Part shown: positions 1 through 5,307 of the stretch, piece after piece
How the letters are laid out: the number at the start of each line of letters is the position of its first letter
How positions within the stretch are numbered: position 1 is the first letter of the stretch
Source: Nanobdellota archaeon
GTDB lineage: Archaea > Nanobdellota > Nanobdellia > SCGC-AAA011-G17 > VGLX01
Assembly: GCA_030691925.1 (NCBI GenBank)
Contig: JAUYDG010000111.1
Coordinates: forward strand, 1 to 8,369
Reading direction: 5' to 3'
DNA: 8,369 nucleotides
Translations under genes and position numbers: made by a program
Notes under the pieces: generated by a model
Databases searched by the model: none
Seen by the model: the letters and a program-made list of their open reading frames with translations, nothing else
What the model was told of the DNA's origin: nothing

Positions 1-51
1 TCCTCTTCCGGACTCTGTTACCCTACCCTGCACTATGCACTTTGCGCAAAC

Positions 52-60
52 TTTAAATTA
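52..60 (+). promoter_or_regulatory. TATA box of the dihydroorotase operon
   Basis: TTTAAATTA lies about 42 bases before the ATG at 98, which predicts transcription starting near 80-85 and a leader of roughly 15 bases. No purine-rich Shine-Dalgarno site is visible before the start codon. The perfect palindrome TTTGCGCAAA sits directly upstream at 41-50. The rest of 1-94 holds nothing else I can recognise; an in-frame stop at 59-61 prevents the gene extending upstream. Confidence 0.55.
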
Positions 61-97
61 AGAAAAAATTAAAAAGCTAGCATCCCTGCCTACTTTG

Positions 98-904
98 ATG
101 AAAAAGCCTTTTCCTATCATAGACATGCATTCTCATTTAAGAAACGATATTCTTTACCACACAACAATAGCAAAACAGTCAGGAATCGACGTAGTAGTGT
201 ACATGGCAAACACCAAGCCAGCAATGGACACCAAAGAAAAAATATTCAAATCCTGGGAAGAAAAAAGAGCATGCCACGCGTTCCCGGTAAGCGCAATAAC
301 CTATAACCTAAAAGGAAAAAAACTTGTAGACGTGGATGAAATAAAAGATTACGTGATAGGATTCAGCGATGACGGCAAATGCCTGAAAAACATAAGCATA
401 ATGAAAGAGATACTGCAAAAAGACGTTTTAGTACTAGCACACTGCGAACCGGAAACAGAATACATAGAAAAATACTCAAACCGGCTAGCCCAAGCCGGTG
501 GAAGATTACACGTACAGCACGTAAGCAAAAAAGAAAGCGTAGAGCTAATAAGAGCAGTAAAAAAAGACGGCCTGAAAATAACATGCGAAACATGCCCCCA
601 CTACTTCACATACACAAAAAACGACCTAGAAACGAAAGTCAACCCGCCGCTAGCAGAAAAAGAAGACTTAGAAGCAATAAGGCAAGGCTTAGCAGACGAC
701 ACGATAGACGTGATAGCGTCAGACTATGCGCCAAAGCCGAGAAAAACAGGAATAGCGGGCTTCAGAAGCCTGATACCACTAAGCTACGGCCTGGTAATAC
801 AAAAAGTCCTTACAGAAGAGCAGATGTGGAAAAAACTAAGCGAAAACCCAGAAAAGATAATACAACTAGAAAGGTTTTTGAAATACAAGTTCCATTCATG
901 GTAA
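98..904 (+). CDS. pyrC: Short dihydroorotase (type I-like)
   Basis: Dihydroorotase of the amidohydrolase superfamily, which interconverts carbamoyl-aspartate and dihydroorotate in pyrimidine synthesis in the cytoplasm. Conserved elements appear in family order: HSHLR with metal ligands His11 and His13 and substrate Arg15; MANTKP with Asn38; FSDDG (Asp91/Asp92); AHCE (His115); QHVS (His141); CPHY; KVNPP at 180-184; SDYAP with Asp209; and NPEKIIQL near the end. At 268 residues it is far shorter than the usual 420 or so: the loops after HxHLR and after AHCE are reduced and the C-terminal segment that closes the family's small beta domain is missing. The APH motif reads APK (Lys213), replacing the histidine equivalent to E. 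coli His254, a substrate contact. The ATG at 98 is chosen over the adjacent TTG at 95. The methyltransferase gene follows after 6 bases. The family is clear; full activity is less certain. Confidence 0.85.
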   Translation: MKKPFPIIDMHSHLRNDILYHTTIAKQSGIDVVVYMANTKPAMDTKEKIFKSWEEKRACHAFPVSAITYNLKGKKLVDVDEIKDYVIGFSDDGKCLKNISIMKEILQKDVLVLAHCEPETEYIEKYSNRLAQAGGRLHVQHVSKKESVELIRAVKKDGLKITCETCPHYFTYTKNDLETKVNPPLAEKEDLEAIRQGLADDTIDVIASDYAPKPRKTGIAGFRSLIPLSYGLVIQKVLTEEQMWKKLSENPEKIIQLERFLKYKFHSW

Positions 905-910
905 AATAAG

Positions 911-1885
911 ATGAAAGCAATAGCCGCAACACTAAACGGGATAGAAAGCATAGCAGCAGAAGAAATAAAAGAACTAACCAAGGCCAAAGCCAAGAAAATA
1001 GCAGAAGGAAGGCTGCTCTTAGAAACAAAAAGCCTAAAACCCTTAGAAAAAGCAAGAACCATAAAAACGCTATACTCCTACCTTAAACACTTCAGCTTCA
1101 AAACAGAAGAAGAAATATACGAACAAGCCAAGAAAATCAAGTTCCCGATAAAAAAAAGCTTCGCAGCAAGATGCCACAGGGAAGGAAACCACGACTTCAA
1201 GTCAAAAAACGTAGAACAAAAGATAGGCGAGATAATCTTCGAAAAAGGGTACAAAGTAGACCTAGAAAAGCCAAAAACAACAGTATACATAGAAATCATA
1301 CAAGACACGTGCATAATAGGAATCCTCTACAAGAAAGACATGCAAAAAAGGGAATACAAGGTAAGGCTAAACCCTGCATCGATAAACGCATGCCTGGCAG
1401 CAGCGATGATAAGGCTGGCAGAAGCAAAAAAAGGGCACATAATAGCAGACCCGTTCTGCAAGGATGGAGTAATAGCGATAGAAGCCTCGCTAATGGGGGT
1501 AAAACAGGTCTACGGATTTGACGAATCCATGAACAGCGTGAAAAACGCAAGGATAAACGCGCAACTGGCAAAAGCTAGCATAAGCTTCGGAAAGGCAGAA
1601 ATAGATTGGCTGGACACGAAATTCGAAAAAGAAACAGTAGACAGGATAATCACTAATCCTCCGTTCCCGGCAAGGCACAGAAGCGTACAAGAAATAGAAA
1701 AAACAACAAAAGAGCTCATAAGCCAGGCAAGATACGTGCTAAAAAAAGACGGGATGCTGGTGACAGTAACCCAAGATTCCAGCCTTATAGAAAAATATGC
1801 CAAAGAAAACAATATGGGATTGGCAAAAGAACTGGAAGTAACTGTAGGAAACACTGTTTATAAACTGCAAGCCTTTAAACCCTGA
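911..1885 (+). CDS. THUMP-domain RNA guanine-N2 methyltransferase (Trm14/Trm11-like)
   Basis: Predicted S-adenosylmethionine-dependent RNA methyltransferase of 324 residues. The N-terminus (AATLNGIESIAAEEIKEL) and residues to about 145 match the ferredoxin-like plus THUMP region that binds tRNA. A linker with LNPASINACLAAAMIRLA (153-170) leads into a Rossmann methyltransferase with motif I DPFCKDG (180-186), an acidic post-motif GFD (202-204) and the catalytic NPPF motif (249-252). N2-guanine tRNA methyltransferases such as Trm14 (G6) and Trm11/TrmG10 (G10) share this order, and the sequence alone does not settle which base is modified. The oddity is motif I: the family usually has a G-S-G loop, while here it is K-D-G. 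The gene starts 6 bases after the dihydroorotase stop with no clear ribosome binding site, so coupling to the upstream gene is likely. The two products share no pathway. Confidence 0.82.
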   Translation: MKAIAATLNGIESIAAEEIKELTKAKAKKIAEGRLLLETKSLKPLEKARTIKTLYSYLKHFSFKTEEEIYEQAKKIKFPIKKSFAARCHREGNHDFKSKNVEQKIGEIIFEKGYKVDLEKPKTTVYIEIIQDTCIIGILYKKDMQKREYKVRLNPASINACLAAAMIRLAEAKKGHIIADPFCKDGVIAIEASLMGVKQVYGFDESMNSVKNARINAQLAKASISFGKAEIDWLDTKFEKETVDRIITNPPFPARHRSVQEIEKTTKELISQARYVLKKDGMLVTVTQDSSLIEKYAKENNMGLAKELEVTVGNTVYKLQAFKP

Positions 1886-1909
1886 AATTCAGCATTTTTC
1901 ACAATAAGA

Positions 1910-1917
1910 TTTATATA
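1910..1917 (+). promoter_or_regulatory. TATA box of the DUF1931 gene
   Basis: TTTATATA is a textbook archaeal TATA box. Transcription is predicted to start near 1940, leaving a leader of about 65 bases before the ATG at 2005, much longer than the leaders of neighbouring genes. A short T-run at 1895-1899 just upstream may end the preceding operon. Confidence 0.7.
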
Positions 1918-1991
1918 GTAGCCAATTTTAAAGGAAACTAAAATCAACGGATAAAAGCCATAAAGAAGGCGATTCGTTAAGATAAAACCTT

Positions 1992-1997
1992 GGAGGG
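1992..1997 (+). promoter_or_regulatory. Strong Shine-Dalgarno site that sets the DUF1931 start
   Basis: GGAGGG lies 7 bases before the ATG at 2005. It rules out the in-frame TTG at 1990, which overlaps the site itself. Confidence 0.8.
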
Positions 1998-2004
1998 GCC
2001 AAAA

Positions 2005-2172
2005 ATGACAGAACTATTGGTTGTAAGAAGCAAAATAAAAGAATACACAAAACTAAACGTTGCAAGCGACTTCGCAGATGCCTTAAGCAAAGTAGTCGAA
2101 GCGAAGATAAAAAGGGCTGAAGAAAGAGCAGACGGCAATGGCAGAAAAACACTAAAGCCAATCGACTTATAA
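2005..2172 (+). CDS. DUF1931 family histone-fold-like small protein
   Basis: A 55-residue protein that resembles the short DUF1931 proteins common in haloarchaea and DPANN archaea. Typical features are the start TELLVVRSKIKEYT, the helix NVASDFADALSKVVEAKIKRAEERA (residues 18-42) and the end NGRKTLKPIDL, which resembles the last helix of histones (GRKT followed by a capping Asp-Leu/Ile). The family is related in structure to the histone fold, and a DNA-binding or chromatin role is plausible but unproven. It has its own TATA box, a long leader and the strongest Shine-Dalgarno site in the left half of the window, which suggests high expression. It ends in a T-rich terminator and converges on the caspase-like gene. 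Confidence 0.8.
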   Translation: MTELLVVRSKIKEYTKLNVASDFADALSKVVEAKIKRAEERADGNGRKTLKPIDL

Positions 2173-2179
2173 GAACATC

Positions 2180-2203
2180 TTTATATTTTTCTTATTTTTT
2201 CTT
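2180..2203 (+). terminator. T-rich terminator after the DUF1931 gene
   Basis: Successive T-runs (TTTATATTTTTCTTATTTTTTCTT) begin 8 bases after the stop codon, with no stable hairpin. This is the usual form of intrinsic termination in archaea. The converging gene on the minus strand ends at 2202. Confidence 0.65.
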
Positions 2204-3068
2204 ATTCATTCAAAAAAACCTTAGAAGGGTCTACATCCTCATAATAAATTTGGGGCTCCGGGAACCAGGACTTAATACCTTTATACTTCTTAGACCAAGG
2301 GTCTTTCTCAGTAGCGTAATAAACGGCTTCCTCCAAAGACACCTTGCCATTACCATCATTATCAGCGCTTTTCTCCCCATTCAAGGCCTTTACCAACAAA
2401 GGGCTGAACTCAGACCTGAGCCAGGTGGTCTGGTGGGGGCAGGAAGATGAAACACCAACCCTGTTCTTCTTCCCCAGAGGCTTAACAAAACCTCCGCTCA
2501 TGCAAGCATCCACAACAAAAACAGCATACTCATAATTCAGAGCTTCAAGACCTGCCTCAAGGTCACTAACATAGAAGCTCTCAGAAGGATCCTCACCAAA
2601 CTCATCCGACTCAACCGCCTTAAGCAACATATAGCCTTTATTAAGATTCTCTACACTGGGATAATCGCCATGGCCCATATAAAAGAACAAAAACATGTCC
2701 TCTTTGCCCATCTTTTTGGACAAATATGAGCAGACAACATTGAATGTATACTGAGTAAAAACCCCATCAGCCAAATCTTTCACCTTATCCGAGTTTTGGA
2801 CAACTAAAAAATTGATGTTCTCATCAGAAAAGCCCAAGCTTTTAAGCCCATCATACACTTTCAAGGCCTTCTCCTCTAAAACATTATCCTCAGGATAGGC
2901 GCCCAAGACAAGGACAGCATACCTGTTCTTAGGCTTGCTGAACTCCTGATAAGAATCGCCTTTCTTGTGCTTGCCAACTATGCTTGTCGCCACACAAGAA
3001 TTAAGGTTAAGCGCAAAAAACAAGCTAGAAGCCAAAGCCAAAGCCTTCAAGCTTTTCTTGAATCCCAT
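2202..3068 (-). CDS. Secreted caspase/legumain-like peptidase lipoprotein with an EF-hand
   Basis: Predicted cell-surface cysteine peptidase of 288 residues. It starts with Lys residues, a hydrophobic segment and a lipobox-like LNSC ending at Cys25, so it is probably exported and lipid-anchored. From residue 50 it follows the caspase-haemoglobinase fold: YAVLVLGAYPEDN strand (50-62), FFYMGHGDY with catalytic His133, and YAVFVVDACMSGGF with catalytic Cys189. Clan CD enzymes of the C13/C14 types carry this dyad. Residues 236-247 (DNDGNGKVSLEE) form a complete EF-hand calcium loop with acidic or Asn ligands at loop positions 1, 3, 5 and 12, so calcium may stabilise or activate the enzyme. A GTG at 3089 lies in frame upstream, but the TATA-like element near 3095-3106 favours the ATG at 3068. 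Cleavage specificity (Asp, Asn or Arg/Lys) cannot be read. It diverges from the MKLPQ gene pair and may share control with it. Confidence 0.83.
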   Translation of the reverse strand: MGFKKSLKALALASSLFFALNLNSCVATSIVGKHKKGDSYQEFSKPKNRYAVLVLGAYPEDNVLEEKALKVYDGLKSLGFSDENINFLVVQNSDKVKDLADGVFTQYTFNVVCSYLSKKMGKEDMFLFFYMGHGDYPSVENLNKGYMLLKAVESDEFGEDPSESFYVSDLEAGLEALNYEYAVFVVDACMSGGFVKPLGKKNRVGVSSSCPHQTTWLRSEFSPLLVKALNGEKSADNDGNGKVSLEEAVYYATEKDPWSKKYKGIKSWFPEPQIYYEDVDPSKVFLNE

Positions 3069-3094
3069 CGTATGCGCAAGGAATAACACTTAGG

Positions 3095-3106
3095 TTAATA
3101 AAAATA
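3095..3106 (-). promoter_or_regulatory. TATA-like element of the caspase-like gene
   Basis: Read on the minus strand this is TATTTTTATTAA, centred about 32 bases before the ATG at 3068. It predicts a nearly leaderless transcript, in agreement with the absence of a Shine-Dalgarno site, and would place the alternative GTG at 3089 upstream of the transcript. Confidence 0.45.
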
Positions 3107-3120
3107 ACGGTTCCTGACGC

Positions 3121-3131
3121 GTTTCAGAAAC
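3121..3131. promoter_or_regulatory. Perfect 11-bp palindrome between divergent promoters
   Basis: GTTTC-A-GAAAC lies 2 bases before the TATA box of the rightward gene (3134-3141) and about 15 bases beyond the TATA-like element of the leftward caspase-like gene. The position suits an operator shared by both promoters. It is short, so chance cannot be excluded. Confidence 0.35.
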
Positions 3132-3133
3132 CC

Positions 3134-3141
3134 TTTTAAAT
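3134..3141 (+). promoter_or_regulatory. TATA box of the MKLPQ gene pair
   Basis: TTTTAAAT is centred 27-28 bases before the ATG at 3165. Transcription should therefore start at or next to the A of the start codon, giving a leaderless transcript, and no Shine-Dalgarno site is present. Confidence 0.65.
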
Positions 3142-3164
3142 CTCGCGAATAATAGTTTTTTCTG

Positions 3165-3605
3165 ATGAAACTTCCACAAACATTCATGCCTGAAAAGAAC
3201 TTAGACGATAAAACGAGAAAGCTTACAAGAAACTTTAAAACAATCGATGACTTGATAGAAGAAAAAATAGGCGCATATTACAAAGAGAAAGCGTATCACT
3301 CATCCGATATATTAGACAACTATGAATACATAAAATCAGCAGTTGAGCGCGCAAATGTTTACTATCAAAGCCCGCCTTATTCGCTAAACAAAGAAGTAGA
3401 TGTTACCATATTCAGGTTTAATACTAACCTAAAATTCTGCCTCAAAGAACTATCAGATGAAATAAAACGCGGAAAGTATAACAAATTTGAACACATCTAC
3501 TGCCTGGTAAAAGACGAATTCGCAGTGATAATAAGAACTTTAACCCAACAAGAAGACCTAGAGCTGTTCAAAAAACATTACCAAAACAAATTCGGATTCT
3601 GCTAA
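3165..3605 (+). CDS. Unknown protein with MKLPQ N-terminal motif, soluble
   Basis: A 146-residue protein I do not recognise. It is rich in Lys, Glu and Tyr, has no membrane segment or signal peptide, and is predicted to be mostly helical (for example 80-104 and 126-142). Its first 20 residues, MKLPQTFMPEKNLDDKTRKL, share the pattern MKLPQ-x-F-x-PE-KNL-x-x-K-x-x-x-L with the next gene; the rest is only faintly similar. A stretch near the end (HIYCLVKDEF followed by DLELFKKHY) may correspond to EEHYSFVMVEEN and KLEKFCKKF in the neighbour, so the two could be old paralogs. The codon choice looks native and the ATG fits the leaderless promoter. The next gene begins 4 bases after the stop, so the pair is almost certainly co-transcribed. 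Confidence 0.72.
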   Translation: MKLPQTFMPEKNLDDKTRKLTRNFKTIDDLIEEKIGAYYKEKAYHSSDILDNYEYIKSAVERANVYYQSPPYSLNKEVDVTIFRFNTNLKFCLKELSDEIKRGKYNKFEHIYCLVKDEFAVIIRTLTQQEDLELFKKHYQNKFGFC

Positions 3606-3609
3606 AAAA

Positions 3610-4248
3610 ATGAAACTTCCACAACTATTCCTGCCGGAAAACAAGAATCTTGAAGAAAAACTGAAACAATTAGCAGAAGAGCCAAAAATACAAGAACAAG
3701 AAAACAAGTATTTAATTGATAAAACAGAGCTTGACGAACTGCTGAAAGAATTTTATAACCTGCCAGAGAACCATAACGGTCTATGCTCAAAACTCGAGTC
3801 ATTGTTAGGAAAAGCGGGCTACACGCTGAGGAAGAGCAAGAAACATTACAAATACTGGAGCAAGCCAGCAGACTTTGATAAACAGTACCTTTTTATCAGG
3901 CAGAAAGGCAAGGAAAAACAGGAGGAACATTACTCTTTTGTGATGGTTGAAGAGAACAAGCTGGAAAAGTTTTGCAAAAAATTCGAATACGAGAGAAAAC
4001 TAATCCCTCTGAATGTGTATTTGACAATTTGTGCCCTGTCTGTAAGCGCAACATCACTTAATTTTCTACCCCTCTATTTCAAAAAGGATGCCCTGTTCGC
4101 GATACCGATGGCAGCTGTAGTTGTAGCACTTAGTACAGCACCATACATGATAAAGTATCTTTATGGGAAAAACAAGAAAAACACGGAAAAATACTGCAAC
4201 TACCTTATAACAAATGATGAAGAAGCCTTAAGGGAAGCCTTCAGATGA
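3610..4248 (+). CDS. Unknown membrane protein with MKLPQ N-terminal motif
   Basis: A 212-residue protein I do not recognise. It begins MKLPQLFLPENKNLEEKLKQL, the same motif as the gene 4 bases upstream, and the first 15 bases of the two genes are identical. Residues 10-130 are charged and probably helical and cytoplasmic. Two membrane segments follow, roughly 133-157 and 161-185, separated by a very short turn, which makes a hairpin with both ends on the same side. A charged tail ends the protein. There is no signal peptide and no Shine-Dalgarno site, so translation probably depends on the upstream gene. A role at the membrane shared with the soluble partner is an inference from co-transcription and the common N-terminus. 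Confidence 0.72.
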   Translation: MKLPQLFLPENKNLEEKLKQLAEEPKIQEQENKYLIDKTELDELLKEFYNLPENHNGLCSKLESLLGKAGYTLRKSKKHYKYWSKPADFDKQYLFIRQKGKEKQEEHYSFVMVEENKLEKFCKKFEYERKLIPLNVYLTICALSVSATSLNFLPLYFKKDALFAIPMAAVVVALSTAPYMIKYLYGKNKKNTEKYCNYLITNDEEALREAFR

Positions 4249-4323
4249 AACTATTGTCCTCTAGGGTTAGTTAACAAGCGTAAGTACTCTGGGACAAAAC
4301 AAAAAGAGCTGGCTGAAGATAAA

Positions 4324-4331
4324 TTTATAAA
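4324..4331 (+). promoter_or_regulatory. TATA box of the 135-residue lipoprotein gene
   Basis: TTTATAAA predicts transcription starting near 4352, just before the Shine-Dalgarno site. The remainder of the 120-base gap from 4249 shows only a weak TGTCC/GGACA inverted repeat (4255-4259 and 4292-4296) with a loop over 30 bases long, which I do not consider meaningful. Confidence 0.68.
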
Positions 4332-4353
4332 CCATTTAGATATTATCTCCTGA

Positions 4354-4359
4354 GGAGGT
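4354..4359 (+). promoter_or_regulatory. Shine-Dalgarno site of the lipoprotein gene, inside a palindrome
   Basis: GGAGGT lies 9 bases before the ATG at 4369. It overlaps the 11-bp palindrome CTCCTGAGGAG at 4347-4357, which also coincides with the predicted transcription start. Confidence 0.7.
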
Positions 4360-4368
4360 TACGATAAA

Positions 4369-4776
4369 ATGAAAATAAAAAAGGTAATAGCAGTTTCGGC
4401 ACTTGCAGCATTATTGGCAGCACCTTTGGGATGTGCCACATTCGGCGTTAGATTGAACCATCAAGACTATAAATTTGAGGGTATGATAGGAAATGAACAT
4501 GTCCAATTTGAGGAAGGCGTCAGCATTGCCGATGCAGCGGCTATCGTGGTAAAAAAGCCGGACGGCAGGAAGATAATATACTGGGACGACAAAGCTGACT
4601 TCTCCGTTGACGAGGTACTCATAGAAATGCCTGATGGGACCAAGAGCACTTACTCTCGCGGCAGCGGCAGCGAGCTTGACACTGTGGTTATCAGCGAAGC
4701 TCAAGGCCAGTATAGGGACTACCTTGACAAGATATACGAGATAAACAAGAAAAAAGGCCTTGAATCAATAAAGTAA
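4369..4776 (+). CDS. Small predicted lipoprotein of unknown function
   Basis: A 135-residue exported protein. Residues 1-22 form a signal peptide with Lys residues, an Ala/Leu-rich core and a clean lipobox APLGC, so Cys22 would be lipid-modified and the mature protein held at the outer face of the membrane. The mature part contains two similar units, PDGRKIIYWD (64-73) and PDGTKSTYSR (88-97), which look like beta-hairpins with a Pro-Asp-Gly turn. A charged helix ends the protein (114-131). I do not recognise the family and see no catalytic motif. It has its own TATA box and Shine-Dalgarno site and is followed by a T-rich terminator, so it is probably transcribed alone. It is the second lipobox protein in the window, after the caspase-like peptidase, but no direct link between them is shown. 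Confidence 0.76.
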   Translation: MKIKKVIAVSALAALLAAPLGCATFGVRLNHQDYKFEGMIGNEHVQFEEGVSIADAAAIVVKKPDGRKIIYWDDKADFSVDEVLIEMPDGTKSTYSRGSGSELDTVVISEAQGQYRDYLDKIYEINKKKGLESIK

Positions 4777-4782
4777 AACTCC

Positions 4783-4810
4783 TTTTTTATTTATATCCTT
4801 CATTTTCTTT
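4783..4810 (+). terminator. T-rich terminator after the lipoprotein gene
   Basis: A run of six T at 4783-4788 is followed by further T-rich sequence (TTTAT, TTCATTTTCTTT), starting 7 bases after the stop codon. It separates this gene from the Hjc promoter. The rest of the gap to 4863 shows nothing recognisable. Confidence 0.55.
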
Positions 4811-4863
4811 ATAGACTTCTAAAAGCACGAAACATTTGAGAAGACAGGCACCGGTATCAAAAA

Positions 4864-4871
4864 CTTTTTAT
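4864..4871 (+). promoter_or_regulatory. TATA-like box of the Hjc gene
   Basis: CTTTTTAT is centred about 29 bases before the ATG at 4897, so the transcript is probably leaderless; no Shine-Dalgarno site is visible. Confidence 0.5.
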
Positions 4872-4896
4872 GCTAAAACAAATTCTCTAACACCAT

Positions 4897-5307
4897 ATGT
4901 CAAAAAGAAAAGGGAGCAATGCGGAACGTGAGCTTGTACATATGCTACATGACAAAGGCTGGGCCGCCATGCGGGCAGCAGGCTCAGGCTGCACAACACT
5001 CCCATCACCGGATGTAGTAGCGGGAAATACTGAAAGATATTTGGCGATAGAATGCAAATCGATAAAAAACAACTCGCAATACTTCCCGGAAGACGAGATA
5101 GAGCAGCTAAAAACCTTCGCACATAGATTCGGTGCAGAGCCGTGGATAGGCATAAGGTTCGACTTCCTGAAATGGTTCTTCGTGCACCTGGACGATGTAA
5201 AAAAAGGCAAGGGAAAGCTCTACGTAATAACATTAGAGCATGCGCAGAAGGAAGGCAAAAGCTTCGAAGAGCTAGTAGGCCTTTTCAAGCAGGAAAAACT
5301 CACCTAA
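4897..5307 (+). CDS. hjc: Archaeal Holliday junction resolvase
   Basis: A 136-residue structure-specific endonuclease that cuts four-way DNA junctions in recombination and replication-fork repair, acting as a dimer. The start KRKGSNAERELVHML matches the family N-terminus, with Glu10 equivalent to Pyrococcus Glu9. AAGSGC carries the conserved Ser30. SPDVVAG contains Asp39, and YLAIECKS contains Glu52 and Lys54, completing the E-D-ExK nuclease site. A segment CTTLPSP lies between Ser30 and Asp39, longer than in Pyrococcus. The helix after the active site and the strand EPWIGIRFDF (81-90) fit the fold, and length is normal for the family. The stop codon overlaps the convergent gene by 8 bases. 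All catalytic residues are present. Confidence 0.93.
   Translation: MSKRKGSNAERELVHMLHDKGWAAMRAAGSGCTTLPSPDVVAGNTERYLAIECKSIKNNSQYFPEDEIEQLKTFAHRFGAEPWIGIRFDFLKWFFVHLDDVKKGKGKLYVITLEHAQKEGKSFEELVGLFKQEKLT

Noticed and set aside
98..104. TGATGAA strings (here and at 3163-3169 and 4215-4221) as C boxes of C/D guide RNAs
   Set aside because: No D box (CTGA) with a short closing stem at suitable distance, and all three overlap start codons or coding sequence.
379..909. Long open frames overlapping the dihydroorotase and methyltransferase genes on both strands
   Set aside because: They are by-products of the A-rich coding sequence: their translations are low-complexity Arg/Lys- or Leu/Phe-rich and have no ribosome sites.
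4255..4296. Inverted repeat TGTCC/GGACA as a terminator or structured RNA
   Set aside because: The stem is only five pairs with a loop over 30 bases and no T-run follows.
5300..5307. 8-base overlap of the convergent hjc and 321-residue genes as a possible regulatory antisense arrangement
   Set aside because: Short tail-to-tail overlaps are common in compact genomes and nothing suggests more than tight packing.
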